This document shows, piece by piece, positions 51,106 to 63,661 of a stretch of 64,000 bases of DNA. This DNA is from an uncultured Gammaproteobacteria bacterium (GTDB lineage: Bacteria > Pseudomonadota > Gammaproteobacteria > Arenicellales > JAANXG01), in contig CAMYNL010000008.1 in assembly GCA_947259705.1 (NCBI GenBank), forward strand, positions 1 to 64,000, read 5' to 3'. The position numbers and the translations under genes are program-made. Below the pieces are notes generated by a model that ran no database searches, was not told where the DNA came from, and saw only the letters and a list, made by a program, of their open reading frames with translations. Within the stretch, counting starts at the first letter, position 1. Each line of letters starts with the position of its first letter.

Positions 51106-52172
51106 CAGTGCCCGTGCGGGCACTCATCGATTGTCATGCACTGCGCCATAATCTGAACCGGGTACGCGAAACCGCGCCGCAGTCGCAGGTAATGGCCGTG
51201 ATCAAGGCCGACGGTTACGGGCATGGTATCGCCGTGGTCGCGGATGCGCTGGCCGGCGCCGACGCCTTTGCGGTGGCGCGGTTGGACGAAGCCGTCCAGC
51301 TGCGTGGGCAGGATTCCGAACACGATATCTGTCTCTTGTCCGGTTTCTATCTGCGCGACCATGTTGCGCCGATGCGACAACACCGCATTCACCCGGTTGT
51401 GCACTGCTACGAGCAGCTGGCGCTGCTCGATGTGACCCAGAGCGCCGGCCTGGCGGTATGGATCAAGCTCGATACCGGTATGAACCGGCTCGGTTTTCCC
51501 GCCGCGGAACTGGACCGCGTTTGCGGGCGGTTGTCACAACAGGGCATTCTGGTGATCGGCGTAATGTCCCATCTTGCCAATGCCGACGACCCGGACGACG
51601 GCTACACCGAAACCCAGCTCGCCCGTTTCCTCGCCGGTACCCGCGACCGCGCCCTGCCGCGCAGTATCGCCAACTCTGCGGCCCTGCTTGCCTGGCCCGG
51701 AACGCGGCTGGAATGGGTACGCCCGGGAATCATGCTCTATGGTTGCTCACCACTGAAGAATCACGACGAGGACGAGCTGCAACTGCGCCCGGCCATGACG
51801 CTCACGTCGCGGGTGATCGCGGTGAAGAGCGTGCAACGTGGCCAACCGGTGGGCTACGGTTCGACCTGGCGGGCGGAGCGGGACACCCGTGTCGCGATCG
51901 TGGCCTGCGGTTACGGTGATGGCTACCCGCGCCATGCGCCGAGCGGAACGCCCGTATGGCTGGGTGGTCGCCGCGCAGGTCTGGTCGGCAGGGTCTCCAT
52001 GGATACACTGGCGGTGGCGGTAGACGACGATGCCGCCATCGCGGTGGGCGACGAGGTCGAGCTGTGGGGGAGGCATGTCCGGGTGACCGAGGTGGCGCAA
52101 TCAGCGGGCACCATCTCTTACGAGCTGCTGTGCCGTGTCGCCGCTCGGGTGCAGCGTGAGGTGGTCGGCTGA
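51102..52172 (+). CDS. alr: alanine racemase
   Basis: 356 residues. PLP-binding Lys in VMAVIKADGYGHG (about residue 35), catalytic Tyr region VGYGSTWRAERDTRVAIVACGYGDGYPR, and GRVSMDTLAV. Converts L- to D-alanine for peptidoglycan. ATG 51102 overlaps the dnaB stop (ATGA). Confidence 0.96.
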   Translation: MTVPVRALIDCHALRHNLNRVRETAPQSQVMAVIKADGYGHGIAVVADALAGADAFAVARLDEAVQLRGQDSEHDICLLSGFYLRDHVAPMRQHRIHPVVHCYEQLALLDVTQSAGLAVWIKLDTGMNRLGFPAAELDRVCGRLSQQGILVIGVMSHLANADDPDDGYTETQLARFLAGTRDRALPRSIANSAALLAWPGTRLEWVRPGIMLYGCSPLKNHDEDELQLRPAMTLTSRVIAVKSVQRGQPVGYGSTWRAERDTRVAIVACGYGDGYPRHAPSGTPVWLGGRRAGLVGRVSMDTLAVAVDDDAAIAVGDEVELWGRHVRVTEVAQSAGTISYELLCRVAARVQREVVG

Positions 52173-52173
52173 C

Positions 52174-53535
52174 ATGCCCGCGCGGCCGCGTTCCGTGTTT
52201 TCTTGTACGGCCTGCGGGGCACAGACGCCAAAATGGGTTGGTCAGTGCCCGGAGTGCGAGGCTTGGAACACCCTGGTGGAAACGGTGCAGATTTCCAGCG
52301 CGGCTCGCCATCAGCCGCTGGGCGGGGCGTCCAGACCCGGCGTACAGCACCTCACGGCGGTGCAAGCCACGGTGCCCGTGCGCATCCGCAGCGGCCTTGG
52401 TGAGCTCGACCGCGTACTGGGCGGCGGGCTGGTTGCCGGTTCGGTGATTCTGCTCGGCGGGGAGCCGGGTATTGGTAAGTCGACTTTGCTGCTACAGACC
52501 CTGGCGGCGCTGAGCCAGGATGCCGCTACGCTTTACGCCACGGGTGAGGAGTCGGCACAGCAGATCGCGCTACGGGCCAAGCGCCTCGGGTTGTCAGCGC
52601 CGGCGCTGAAGCTGCTGGCAGACAATTCTTTGCAGAACCTGCTGGCCTCCGTCGCCGATAACAGACCGGATATAGTTGTCGTGGATTCAATCCAGACTCT
52701 GTTTACGGAACAGCTCCAGTCGGCGCCGGGCAGCGTCGCGCAGGTCCGGGAAACGGCCGGCCAACTGGTGCGTTTCGCCAAGGATTCCGGCTGCGTGGTG
52801 ATCCTGGTCGGTCATGTGACCAGGGAAGGCACGATTGCCGGTCCCCGGGTACTCGAGCACATGGTGGACACGGTGCTTTATTTCGAGGGCGATAAGTCGA
52901 GCAGTTTTCGCCTGGTGCGGGCCGTCAAGAATCGTTTCGGTGCGGTTAATGAAGTCGGCGTATTCGCGATGACCGAGCGGGGACTGCGCGAGGTCAACAA
53001 CCCCTCAGCAATGTTTCTGGATCGGGATCGCGAGACCTCACCCGGGCGCGTAACAATGGCCACCCAGGAAGGCTCGAGGCCCTTGCTGGTCGAGGTCCAG
53101 GCGCTGGTGGACCATAGCCCTTTGGCCAACCCGCGTCGATTGACTGTGGGACTGGAGCAGTCGCGGCTGGCGATGCTGTTGGCGGTGCTGCACCGTCATG
53201 CCGGCTGTGTGCTTAACGATCAGGACGTTTTCGTCAACGTCGTGGGCGGGGTTCGTGTTCTGGAGCCCGCCGCTGACCTCGCCATCGCCCTGGCGGTGGT
53301 CTCCAGCTTGCGCGACCGGCCTCTGCCCGGAGGTCTGGTGGTCTTCGGCGAGATCGGCCTAGCCGGTGAAGTGAGGCCGGTGCAGCGGGGCTTGGACCGA
53401 CTGCGGGAGGCGGCCAAGCTGGGATTCGTACGAGCGTTGATTCCGGCGGCCAACCATTCGCCTAAACATTGTCCTGACGCTATGGAGGTGACGCCGGTCA
53501 AGCGCATCACGGAGGCACTCTCAGAGCTGGCCTGA
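52174..53535 (+). CDS. radA: DNA repair protein RadA
   Basis: 453 residues from the ATG at 52174. N-terminal zinc finger CTACGAQTPKWVGQCPEC, Walker A GGEPGIGKSTLLLQ, the RadA-specific KNRFG motif (VKNRFGAVNEVGVF) and a C-terminal Lon-protease-like domain (DQDVFVNVVGGVRVLEPAADLAIALA). A branch-migration helicase in recombination. It ends overlapping the convergent FHA gene by 15 bases. Confidence 0.96.
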   Translation: MPARPRSVFSCTACGAQTPKWVGQCPECEAWNTLVETVQISSAARHQPLGGASRPGVQHLTAVQATVPVRIRSGLGELDRVLGGGLVAGSVILLGGEPGIGKSTLLLQTLAALSQDAATLYATGEESAQQIALRAKRLGLSAPALKLLADNSLQNLLASVADNRPDIVVVDSIQTLFTEQLQSAPGSVAQVRETAGQLVRFAKDSGCVVILVGHVTREGTIAGPRVLEHMVDTVLYFEGDKSSSFRLVRAVKNRFGAVNEVGVFAMTERGLREVNNPSAMFLDRDRETSPGRVTMATQEGSRPLLVEVQALVDHSPLANPRRLTVGLEQSRLAMLLAVLHRHAGCVLNDQDVFVNVVGGVRVLEPAADLAIALAVVSSLRDRPLPGGLVVFGEIGLAGEVRPVQRGLDRLREAAKLGFVRALIPAANHSPKHCPDAMEVTPVKRITEALSELA

Positions 53536-54900
53536 ACTCCCGCTGCGTTGAAAAAACAACGCCGAAAGCTCGGCAAACTCTATCTGGTCACCGTCCGCCA
53601 GGGGGACTGGGTCTTGAAGCAACAGGGTGCCATTGAGGGTCGCGGCCGCACCGCGGTCGGCGCTGCGGATGTCATACTCGTCGTCGCGACGCTCGATGAT
53701 CACCGAACGGCCGCCACTCTTGCCCAACACGATCCGGGGTTTCAAAAACATCAGCCGCTTGCCGGCATTCGGTCCGCTGATCACCTCGATGCCGGCCGTA
53801 AGGGCTGGAAAGTCCACCGGCTCGATCTGCTGATCGGTGTCGTACTCCGTGGAGCCACTCCCATCCGCCACCTGCGGCGCGTCCGGATCGACGGGCTCGA
53901 CCCCGGCCAAGTCTTCGCGCTCGAGGGTGTCCCAATCGGCCGCCGGCGGTGCGAACGTGGACCAGTTGTCGTCATCCGCCAACGGCCGGTTGCTCTCCGT
54001 GCTGGCCGCCGCATCGAAATTGGTCTCGGTCGGTTGCCACCTGTCCAGCGTCGGCACGGCCTCGCTCCCGGCATCATCGTCGGCCGCGATGCTTGCGGGT
54101 TCAGTGTCGGTCGTTGCATCGGCTTCCGCCTCCGCATGCGCGGCGATCTGGCCGGGTGCTCCAGCGTCGGGCTTGTCGGGAAGGCCCGCAGAGTCGGGCT
54201 GCGGCGGTTTGTGATTGTCTGCCACGACGGTGAGTGGGCTCGGGTCCCGCGAGGACGAATCTTCCGTACTGTCGGCTGGCGCAGCCTGATTCTCCCTTGC
54301 CCGTAACAGCGTTGGCGCCGGGTACCTATACACGTTATCGCCGGGCCCGCGGGTCTCCTGCGCCGGTGCAGCCCGTGGAGCGGGTTCGGCAACCGGTTCA
54401 TCCGACACCGTAGACGCCCCGATGTCGGTCGCGGCCGGCGCTGCGCCGGCATCCGGCGCCGGGTCATCGCTCGCGCCGACCGTGGCCTCGACCGGTTGGG
54501 TGATCGTCACCGGGACGGCAGCGGGTGGCGGGGGCGCCGGCATCTGTGCTGACTCGCGTGCCGGTTCGACTCCGGCTGCAGGGGGGCGGGGAGCCGGCCG
54601 AACCGGGGCAGCGGGATTCACGAACTGGAAGCGATGACTGCCGATGTGGATGATGTCTTCATCACACAACTCCTGTCGGACGATTTCGATGTCGTTGACA
54701 AAGATCCCCGCGCTTCCCGTGATATCTTGTATCACCGAGGAATCGCCGACCGTAAAGATGCGGGCATGACGCGCGTTGACCGCCGGTGAATCGAGCTGGA
54801 TATGGTTGGTGGGGTCCCGGCCGATGGTGAGCACTCCCTGGGGCAGGGGAAATACCTGCCGCGCCTCCTTATCCTGTATGAGCCTCAGTTCCGCCGCCAT
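53521..54900 (-). CDS. double FHA-domain protein
   Basis: 459 residues. The N-terminal FHA domain (about 15-95) contains LTIGRDPTNHIQLDSPAVNARHARI with the conserved Arg, Ser and His-Ala-Arg positions. A long low-complexity Ala/Pro/Asp/Glu linker (about 110-365) follows, then a second FHA-like domain (about 370-455: GPNAGKRLMFLKPRIVLGKSGG, TLNGTLLLQDPVPLADGDQIEF). FHA domains bind phosphothreonine. Directly downstream of a PP2C phosphatase gene, it probably belongs to a Ser/Thr phosphorylation circuit, but no protein kinase gene is in the window. No signal peptide or membrane segment. Confidence 0.85.
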   Translation of the reverse strand: MAAELRLIQDKEARQVFPLPQGVLTIGRDPTNHIQLDSPAVNARHARIFTVGDSSVIQDITGSAGIFVNDIEIVRQELCDEDIIHIGSHRFQFVNPAAPVRPAPRPPAAGVEPARESAQMPAPPPPAAVPVTITQPVEATVGASDDPAPDAGAAPAATDIGASTVSDEPVAEPAPRAAPAQETRGPGDNVYRYPAPTLLRARENQAAPADSTEDSSSRDPSPLTVVADNHKPPQPDSAGLPDKPDAGAPGQIAAHAEAEADATTDTEPASIAADDDAGSEAVPTLDRWQPTETNFDAAASTESNRPLADDDNWSTFAPPAADWDTLEREDLAGVEPVDPDAPQVADGSGSTEYDTDQQIEPVDFPALTAGIEVISGPNAGKRLMFLKPRIVLGKSGGRSVIIERRDDEYDIRSADRGAAATLNGTLLLQDPVPLADGDQIEFAELSALFFQRSGSSGQL

Positions 54901-54908
54901 GACGCTGA

Positions 54909-56824
<1,916 letters not shown>

Positions 56825-57646
56825 TTAGTCGGCCCGAAGCAGTTCGTTGATGCCGACCTTGGCACGGGTCTTGGCATCCACACGCTTGACGATGACCGCA
56901 CAATAAAGGCTGTGGCTCCCGTCTCTTGCCGGCAGCGACCCGGAGACGACGACCGAGCCCGCCGGTACGCGCCCGTAGGTGACTTCGCCGCTCTCACGGT
57001 CGAGGATCTTGGTGCTTTGGCCGATGAATACCCCCATGGAGATGACCGAACCCTGCTCCACGATCACGCCTTCCACGACCTCGCTGCGGGCCCCGATGAA
57101 GCAGTCATCCTCGATGATCGTCGGTCCGGCCTGGACCGGTTCCAGCACCCCGCCGATACCCACGCCGCCGGAAAGGTGGACATTCCTGCCAATCTGGGCG
57201 CAGGACCCCACGGTGGCCCAGGTGTCCACCATCGTTGCCGAATCCACGTAGGCGCCGATGTTGACGAAACTGGGCATCAAGACAACATTGGGCGCGATAT
57301 AGGCGCCATGTCGGACTGTGGCCGGCGGCACCACCCGGCAGCCGGCGCGGCCAAAGTCGTCCGCATCGTAGGCCGCGAATTTGAGCGGCACCTTATCGAA
57401 GAAACGAGTGAACCCGCCGTCCATGGGTACGTTGCCGTGCAGCCGGAAGGAAAGCAGTACGGCTTTCTTCAGCCACTGATTGACGACCCAGTCGCCGTCC
57501 CGCTTTTCCGCCACCCGTGCGCTGCCGGCGTCGAGATGTGACAGCGCTTCAGCCACGGCCTGCTTGACGTCCGCGGGCGCTTTGTCCGGTGTCAGCCCGG
57601 CCCTGTCCTCGAATGCCCCTTCTATGATCTGCTGAATTTCGGTCAT
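56825..57646 (-). CDS. dapD: tetrahydrodipicolinate N-succinyltransferase
   Basis: 273 residues from the ATG at 57646 ([17 protein letters not shown]); the frame is open upstream but overlaps glnD. A left-handed beta-helix of hexapeptide repeats ([40 protein letters not shown]) follows an N-terminal helical domain. Uses succinyl-CoA in the diaminopimelate pathway. Same operon as dapE. Confidence 0.97.
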   Translation of the reverse strand: MTEIQQIIEGAFEDRAGLTPDKAPADVKQAVAEALSHLDAGSARVAEKRDGDWVVNQWLKKAVLLSFRLHGNVPMDGGFTRFFDKVPLKFAAYDADDFGRAGCRVVPPATVRHGAYIAPNVVLMPSFVNIGAYVDSATMVDTWATVGSCAQIGRNVHLSGGVGIGGVLEPVQAGPTIIEDDCFIGARSEVVEGVIVEQGSVISMGVFIGQSTKILDRESGEVTYGRVPAGSVVVSGSLPARDGSHSLYCAVIVKRVDAKTRAKVGINELLRAD

Positions 57647-57668
57647 TGCTTTTCCTCTCTCCTTACAG

Positions 57669-60359
57669 TCACGAATGAGCCGCCTGCGGCGCCGCCGGCT
57701 CGCGGGTAACCGCCAATGCTTCCTCAATCCGCGATTTTAGGCAATCGAGTTGCCGGGTGTCGCTGACGGCCTCGCCATCCCGGTCAGTGATGAAAAAAAC
57801 GTCTTCGGCGCGCTCCCCGAGGGTGGCGATCTTGGCAGTAACCAGCCTCACCTTGCATTGCAGCAGGCAGCCGGCGACGCGGTGCAGGAGTCCGGGCTGG
57901 TCCTGGGCCACCACCTCCATCACCGTGTGGGTCGCACCCCCCGAATCGGAAAACGTCACCCGGGTTTGGATGGGGAAGTGCTTCATGGTCCGCGACAGCT
58001 GGATTGGCCGCGGCCGCTGGATCTGGGACGGATCCCGGATCTGTGCGCGCAGTCTCTGCTTGAGACTGGCAAGGTACTCCGGGTCGTCGCTGTCGCTGAC
58101 GTTCTCCTCCAGGGCGACGAAGGTATACAAGGCGAATCCCGAAGACGTGGTGTGCAGACGCGCATCGACGATATTCAGCTTCATGCGCTCAAATCCCCCG
58201 GTAACAGCGTTCAGCAGATCGTCGCCCTCGGGCGCGTAGATCAAGAACACATTGGCCTCAAGCCGCGGGTCATGGCGGATCGCCACCAGTGGCAGATCGA
58301 TGGCCGAGGCGGCAGCGATTTCCTTGATATGCCAGGCGATATTGTGCGCATCATGACGCAGGAAGTAATCGTCCGCCAGTGCCGACCAGTATTCCTCCAC
58401 CAGCTGTGGCGAGAGCCTCTTGTCCGCTATGTTCGCAAGCACCTCTGACTTTACGTCGCCGATGCGGTCCTCGATGCGTATCGGTTCTCCGTGACCCCTG
58501 CGCAGCACGCGGGAGGTGGACACGTACAGCTCCTCCAGCAGGCGGCCCTTCCACGCATTCCAGACGTGGGGGCTGGTGCCGCGGATGTCCGCGATAGTCA
58601 GCAGGTACAGATTATTCAGGTGCTCCTGATCGCCGACCTGATCGGCGAACCACTCGACCACCTCCGAATCGGAAATGTCGCGCCGCTGGGCGATGAACGA
58701 CATCAGCAGATGGTGACGAACTAGCCAGGACACAAAGTGAGCATCATAATCGCTCAGGTCGTGGTCGTGACAGAAGTTCATTGCATCCTGTTCACCGAGT
58801 ACGGAGTGGTCGCCGCCCCGGCCCTTGGCAATGTCGTGGAACAGACCGGCGAGATAAAGCCTCTCGGGTTTGACCAGCTCCGCCATGATGCGACTGGCAA
58901 GGGGAAATTCGGATCGATATTTCGGCACCGCGAAGCGCCTCAGATTGCGCACCACGAAAAGGGAGTGGGCATCAACGGTGTAGACGTGAAACAGGTCGTG
59001 CTGCATCTGGCCGACCACCCGGCCGAATACCGGGATATAGGCTCCGAGCACCCCGTATGCGTTCATGCGGCGCAATCCGTGGGTGATGCCCGTCGGCTGC
59101 CTCATGAACTCCGTGAACAGGCTGCGGCAGCGGATATCGTCCCGGAATCGCTGATCGATGCGGTGTAGATTGGCGCGCACCAGCCTGATGGTGTCGGCCC
59201 GTACACCCTTGATATCGCGATGCTGCTGCAGGACCAGGAACAGCTCCAGTATCGCGAACGGGTAGCGCTGGAAAATACGTTCATTGACGGTCTCGAGGAA
59301 GCCATTGTACGACTGGAAGCGTCGATTTATGGGCTTGACCGACACCGAGCGCGACCGGCTGTTCTGCTCTTCGTAGTTTTGCACCAGTATCTCGCTCAGC
59401 AGCCGCAGTTCCTTGACTGTACGGTAGTAGCGCTTCATCAGCTGCTCCACCGCCAGATGGTGTTCGCCGTCGGTGTAACCAAATTGCCGGGCCAGGGTGC
59501 GCTGGTGATCGAAAAGTAGACGGTCCTCGCGACGGCCGGCTATGAAATGTAGACCGTTGCGGAGTTTCCAGAGTAAATTTCGTCCCCGTATAAGATGGCG
59601 GTACTCCTCTTCGGTCAGAAAGCCGATGTTTATCAGCTCCTTTATGTCAGTGATACCGTAGCGGCGCTGCATGACCCAGATCACGGTATGGATATCCCGC
59701 AGCCCGCCCGGACCGTCTTTGACGTTGGGCTCCAGGTTATAGGCGGTGTCGTCAAACTTGCCGTGACGTGTACGCTGCTCCTTAAGCTTGGCGGCGAAGA
59801 ACTTGTCCGCCGGCCAGATCTTGCCGGCGCCGGTTTTTTCGCGCATGGCCTTCAGCAGCCTGGGATCTCCTTCAAGTAACCGGGCCTCCATGATATTGGT
59901 GGCAACGGTGATGTCCTGCTTGGCCTCACGGACGCAGTCCTTGATCGAGCGCACGCTATGGCCCACTTCGAGGCCGATATCCCACAGGAAGCTGAGCAGC
60001 GACTCCACGAAGTCGCGGACCCGTTCATGCCTGCTGTGCTGCGTCAACATCATCAGGTCGACGTCCGAGGCGGGATGGAGTTCGCCACGCCCGTAGCCGC
60101 CCACGGCGACCAGCGCCACGTCCTGATGGACCTGGAGCAGCGGCAGGTGACACTCCCAGGCAAAGTGCAGGATCTGGTCCACCAGCCAGGCATGGTGATT
60201 AACGACATCCTGCGAGGATGCGCCCTGCTCATGGAATTGCCGCAGCCTGCCACGCGCATCCCTGAGGGTATCGCGAAACAGCGCCACCCTGGGTGCGCCA
60301 TCCTCGAGCTCGCTCTGGAAGGCCTGGCGGTCGAACAGCTTGTTTTTTGCGAAGTACAC
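57669..60359 (-). CDS. glnD: PII uridylyltransferase/uridylyl-removing enzyme GlnD
   Basis: 896 residues, starting at GTG 60359. Nucleotidyltransferase domain with [19 protein letters not shown] (about 84-102), GlnD helical domain, HD domain with [19 protein letters not shown] (about 490-508) and two C-terminal ACT domains. It uridylylates Tyr51 of PII when glutamine is low. Its substrate GlnK is encoded at 32257-32595. Confidence 0.97.
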   Translation of the reverse strand: MYFAKNKLFDRQAFQSELEDGAPRVALFRDTLRDARGRLRQFHEQGASSQDVVNHHAWLVDQILHFAWECHLPLLQVHQDVALVAVGGYGRGELHPASDVDLMMLTQHSRHERVRDFVESLLSFLWDIGLEVGHSVRSIKDCVREAKQDITVATNIMEARLLEGDPRLLKAMREKTGAGKIWPADKFFAAKLKEQRTRHGKFDDTAYNLEPNVKDGPGGLRDIHTVIWVMQRRYGITDIKELINIGFLTEEEYRHLIRGRNLLWKLRNGLHFIAGRREDRLLFDHQRTLARQFGYTDGEHHLAVEQLMKRYYRTVKELRLLSEILVQNYEEQNSRSRSVSVKPINRRFQSYNGFLETVNERIFQRYPFAILELFLVLQQHRDIKGVRADTIRLVRANLHRIDQRFRDDIRCRSLFTEFMRQPTGITHGLRRMNAYGVLGAYIPVFGRVVGQMQHDLFHVYTVDAHSLFVVRNLRRFAVPKYRSEFPLASRIMAELVKPERLYLAGLFHDIAKGRGGDHSVLGEQDAMNFCHDHDLSDYDAHFVSWLVRHHLLMSFIAQRRDISDSEVVEWFADQVGDQEHLNNLYLLTIADIRGTSPHVWNAWKGRLLEELYVSTSRVLRRGHGEPIRIEDRIGDVKSEVLANIADKRLSPQLVEEYWSALADDYFLRHDAHNIAWHIKEIAAASAIDLPLVAIRHDPRLEANVFLIYAPEGDDLLNAVTGGFERMKLNIVDARLHTTSSGFALYTFVALEENVSDSDDPEYLASLKQRLRAQIRDPSQIQRPRPIQLSRTMKHFPIQTRVTFSDSGGATHTVMEVVAQDQPGLLHRVAGCLLQCKVRLVTAKIATLGERAEDVFFITDRDGEAVSDTRQLDCLKSRIEEALAVTREPAAPQAAHS

Positions 60360-60372
60360 CGGCCGCGGCGCG

Positions 60373-61140
60373 CTAACGGACAGCCCCGTGTGACACGGTG
60401 AGTATTTCGTGGCCAGAGTCGGTGACCAGTATGGTGTGTTCCCACTGGGCGGACAGGCTGTGATCGCGGGTCACCACCGTCCAATGGTCCACCAGCAGGC
60501 GGGTTTCCTTGCGGCCGGCATTGATCATGGGTTCAATGGTAAATGTCATGCCGGGCAGCAGCTCCACGCCGGTTCCCGGCTGGCCGTAGTGAAGAACCTG
60601 CGGTTCTTCGTGGAATTCACGGCCAATGCCATGCCCGCAGTACTCTCGCACGACGGAAAACCGGTGGCTCTCGGCATGGCTCTGGATGGCATGGCCTATG
60701 TCTCCGAGTCGGACGCCCGGGCGCACCAGCTCTATCCCCTTCAACATGCATTCCCGGGCGACTTCACACAGGCGCTGGGCCAGTATTTTCGGCTTGCCGA
60801 CATAGAACATGCGGCTGGTATCGCCGTGGTAGTCATCCTTGATGACAGTGATATCGACATTGATGATGTCGCCGGGCCTGAGCTTCTTGTCGCCGGGAAT
60901 ACCATGGCAAACAACGTGGTTCACCGAGGTGCAAATAGATTTGGGGAACCCACGGTAGTTCAGCGGTGCCGGGATGGCTTGTTGCTCGTCCACGATGTAG
61001 TCGTGGCAGATCCGGTCAAGCTCGCCGGTGCTGATACCCGGTTCGATATGGTGCGCTATCATGTCCAGCACCTCCGAAGCCAGCCTGCCGGCGGTGCGCA
61101 TTTTCTCGATTTCTCCGCTTGTCTTGATGGTGATGGCCAT
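60373..61140 (-). CDS. map: methionine aminopeptidase type I
   Basis: 255 residues. Metal ligands in VNHVVCHGIPGDKKLRPGDIINVDITV, GHGIGREFHEEPQVLHYG and GMTFTIEPMIN. Removes N-terminal Met from new proteins. It is divergent from rpsB, the standard arrangement, and 13 bases upstream of glnD. Confidence 0.97.
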   Translation of the reverse strand: MAITIKTSGEIEKMRTAGRLASEVLDMIAHHIEPGISTGELDRICHDYIVDEQQAIPAPLNYRGFPKSICTSVNHVVCHGIPGDKKLRPGDIINVDITVIKDDYHGDTSRMFYVGKPKILAQRLCEVARECMLKGIELVRPGVRLGDIGHAIQSHAESHRFSVVREYCGHGIGREFHEEPQVLHYGQPGTGVELLPGMTFTIEPMINAGRKETRLLVDHWTVVTRDHSLSAQWEHTILVTDSGHEILTVSHGAVR

Positions 61141-61273
61141 GATTCTTTTCCTGAATCGGGCTCGCCGGGCCCGGCCAGCCCTGCTCTGGTGCCGCGCCGG
61201 CGGCGAACAGGATGCCAGATGCTACAACAAATTGCGTCGCGGAAGCAGTCCGCGCGCCGGAGCAGGCGGAAGT

Positions 61274-61302
61274 TTGCCCCGGGGCGTGCCCTATGCTATA
61301 AA
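61274..61302 (+). promoter_or_regulatory. sigma70 promoter of rpsB-tsf
   Basis: TTGCCC (61274-61279), 17-base spacer, TATAAA (61297-61302) followed by ACGCGCGC, a GC-rich discriminator typical of stringently controlled promoters. The leader to rpsB is about 120 bases, enough for the S2 autoregulatory structure known in gammaproteobacteria. Confidence 0.65.
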
Positions 61303-61426
61303 ACGCGCGCTTTTTACATGTATCCCGGCCGCAAACCACAACGGTCGCCTGGGTGCCCGGACAGACGGTTCGGGTTGGCGCACGGGGCTTGCGGTGACTG
61401 ACTAACCCGAACGGAGAACCGCACTA

Positions 61427-62734
61427 ATGGCGAATGTAACCATGCGCCAGATGCTGGAAGCTGGTGTCCACTTCGGCCACCAGACCCGCTACTGGTCCCC
61501 CAAAATGCGTCCCTACATCTTTGGGGAACGCAACAAGATCCACATCATCAATCTTGAGCACACACTGCCGCTGTTCGAGGAAGCGATGAACTTTCTGAGC
61601 AACATGGCCGCGAACGGCGGATCCATCCTGTTCGTGGGCACCAAACGGGCCGCCAGCAAGCTTGTCAAGGAGTCCGCCGAACGTTGCGGCAGCCCCTATG
61701 TCAACCATCGCTGGCTGGGCGGAATGCTGACCAACTTCAAGACCGTGCGTAACTCCATACAGCGTCTCAAGGACCTGGAGGCGGAGATCAGCGAGGGTGG
61801 CGGTGAGCGTTTGAGCAAGAAGGAACTGCTACGCCTGCAGCGGGAGCGTGACAAATTGCACCGCAGTCTCGCCGGCATAAAGGATATGGGCTCTCTGCCG
61901 GATGTGCTGTTTGTCATCGATGTAAAGCAGGAATACATCGCGGTCGCCGAAGCCAACAAGTTGGGGATTCCGGTGGTGGCCGTGGTGGACACCAATTGCA
62001 CGCCGGATGGCATCGACTACGTCATACCGGGTAACGACGATGCTATCAGGGCTATCCGGCTCTATACCGAGGCCGTTGCCGAGACTATCTCGGAGGGCCG
62101 CAAGACGATTCCCCTCGCCGCCGAAGGCGATGCCGAGGATTACATTGAAGTAGACGCGGCTGGTCAGGCGATGCCCAAGAGCGCCCCCTCCAGGGCCCAG
62201 GCCGCCGGTGTGACGGCCAGGAAGCCCAAGGCGGCGCCGGCCGAACCCGCCGCCCCGACGGAGCGTGAAGCCGAGGCGGCACCGGCCGAATCCGCCGCCC
62301 CGACGGAGCGTGAAGCCGAGGCGGTGCCGGCCGAATCCGCCGCCCCGACGGAGCCTGAAGCCGAGGCGGCGCCTGCCGAACCCGCCACCCCGATAGAGCC
62401 TGAAGCCGAGGCGGCGCCTGCCCAGTCCACTGCGGTGGCAGGGTCTGCCGAGGCACCGGCCCCGGCGGCGCCGGCCGAACCCGCCGCCCCGACGGAGCCT
62501 GACGCGGAGGCGGAGCCGGAAGCGGCGGAAGTATCCGAGGACATAACACAGCTGAACGGTATCGGCCCCGTTATCAAGGGGAAGTTGGCCAAGCTGGGGA
62601 TCACATCGATACAGCAGATCGCTGCTTTGACGGACGAAGACATCGAGCGCATCGACCAGGAATTGGCGTTCAAGGGCCGCATCCGTCGGGAGCAGTGGGT
62701 CGAGCAGGCGAAACAACTCCTGGGCATCGCGTAA
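61427..62734 (+). CDS. rpsB: 30S ribosomal protein S2 with repeat tail and C-terminal HHH domain
   Basis: 435 residues; S2 is normally about 240-260. Residues 1-225 are a regular S2 ([62 protein letters not shown]). Residues about 270-365 are Ala/Pro/Glu repeats of a 15-residue unit ([15 protein letters not shown] and variants). Residues about 370-433 form a helix-hairpin-helix module ([20 protein letters not shown]) like those in nucleic-acid-binding proteins. No stop or frameshift separates the parts. The tail may contact RNA near the 30S platform; that is inference. Confidence 0.95.
   Translation: MANVTMRQMLEAGVHFGHQTRYWSPKMRPYIFGERNKIHIINLEHTLPLFEEAMNFLSNMAANGGSILFVGTKRAASKLVKESAERCGSPYVNHRWLGGMLTNFKTVRNSIQRLKDLEAEISEGGGERLSKKELLRLQRERDKLHRSLAGIKDMGSLPDVLFVIDVKQEYIAVAEANKLGIPVVAVVDTNCTPDGIDYVIPGNDDAIRAIRLYTEAVAETISEGRKTIPLAAEGDAEDYIEVDAAGQAMPKSAPSRAQAAGVTARKPKAAPAEPAAPTEREAEAAPAESAAPTEREAEAVPAESAAPTEPEAEAAPAEPATPIEPEAEAAPAQSTAVAGSAEAPAPAAPAEPAAPTEPDAEAEPEAAEVSEDITQLNGIGPVIKGKLAKLGITSIQQIAALTDEDIERIDQELAFKGRIRREQWVEQAKQLLGIA
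62236..62520. repeat. imperfect 45-bp tandem repeats in rpsB
   Basis: Units like GCCCCGACGGAGCGTGAAGC repeat four to five times, encoding the Ala/Pro/Glu tail of S2. Small substitutions (CGT to CCT) alternate Arg and Pro between units. Length polymorphism is expected. Confidence 0.75.
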
Positions 62735-62770
62735 GCGATCTCCCTCGAACAGATCAACAGGGGTACAGTG

Positions 62771-63658
62771 ATGGCTATAACGGCGGCAATGGTAAAAGAA
62801 CTGCGCGAGCGCACCGGTGCCGGCATGATGGAATGCAAGCAGGCCCTGACGGACGCTGGCGGCGACATGGACGCCGCGGTCGAGACCTTGCGCAAGAAGG
62901 GCGCTGCGAAGGCGGACAAAAAGGCCGGGCGGATCGCGGCCGAAGGCGCGATCGCGAGTGCCTCTTCCGGTGACGGCGGGGCGGCAGCGTTGGTGGAGGT
63001 TAATTGCGAGACCGATTTTGTCGCCAAGGACGAAAACTTCGCGGCCTACGTGAAAGCGGTTGCCGAAACGGTCCTGCGCCGACGGCCCGCCGACCTGGAA
63101 GCCCTGAAACGTGCTCCCCTGGAAGGCGTGGACACGACGGTGGACGAGGCCAGGGTCGAACTCATCAGCAAGATCGGTGAAAACCTCGATGTGCGGCGCT
63201 TCGCGGTACTCGACGCCGACGCCGGGGGTCGGATAGACAACTACCTTCACGGCTCTCGCATCGGCGTTCTGGTCAAGCTGCGTGGTGGTGCGGAGCCGCT
63301 GGGAAGGGATGTCGCGATGCACGTCGCAGCCTCGCGACCACTTTGCATCGACAAGGACGCGGTACCCGCGGAAACCCTGGCCAAGGAGCGTGAGATCTAC
63401 CAATCGCAGGCCCAGGAAAGCGGAAAACCGGCTGAAATCGTCGCGAAAATCGTGGACGGTAAGGTCCAGAAATACATCAATGAAATCACCTTGCTGGGAC
63501 AGCCCTTCGTGAAGGACCCCGAGCAGAGCGTGGGCAAACTACTGGGCGCCCAGGGCGCCGAGGTGATGGAGTTCGTGCGCTTCGAGGTCGGCGAGGGCCT
63601 GGAAAAGCGTGAAGATGATTTCGTGGCGGAAGTGATGGCACAGGCCAAAGGGGCCTGA
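62771..63658 (+). CDS. tsf: translation elongation factor Ts
   Basis: 295 residues from the ATG at 62771; a GTG one codon earlier is also in frame. TAAMVKELRERTGAGMMECKQALTDAGGDMDAAVETLRKKGAAKADKKAGRIAAEG is the N-terminal module, VNCETDFVAKDENF the core, QPFVKDPEQSVGKLL the C-terminal motif. Exchanges GDP for GTP on EF-Tu. 36 bases after rpsB. Confidence 0.97.
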   Translation: MAITAAMVKELRERTGAGMMECKQALTDAGGDMDAAVETLRKKGAAKADKKAGRIAAEGAIASASSGDGGAAALVEVNCETDFVAKDENFAAYVKAVAETVLRRRPADLEALKRAPLEGVDTTVDEARVELISKIGENLDVRRFAVLDADAGGRIDNYLHGSRIGVLVKLRGGAEPLGRDVAMHVAASRPLCIDKDAVPAETLAKEREIYQSQAQESGKPAEIVAKIVDGKVQKYINEITLLGQPFVKDPEQSVGKLLGAQGAEVMEFVRFEVGEGLEKREDDFVAEVMAQAKGA

Positions 63659-63661
63659 CGT

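Noticed and set aside
61829-63403. 524-codon minus-strand ORF with Gly-rich repeats (GGGFGRRR)
   Set aside because: Antisense of the Ala/Pro/Glu repeats in rpsB and of tsf; it mimics a repeat protein only by base composition.
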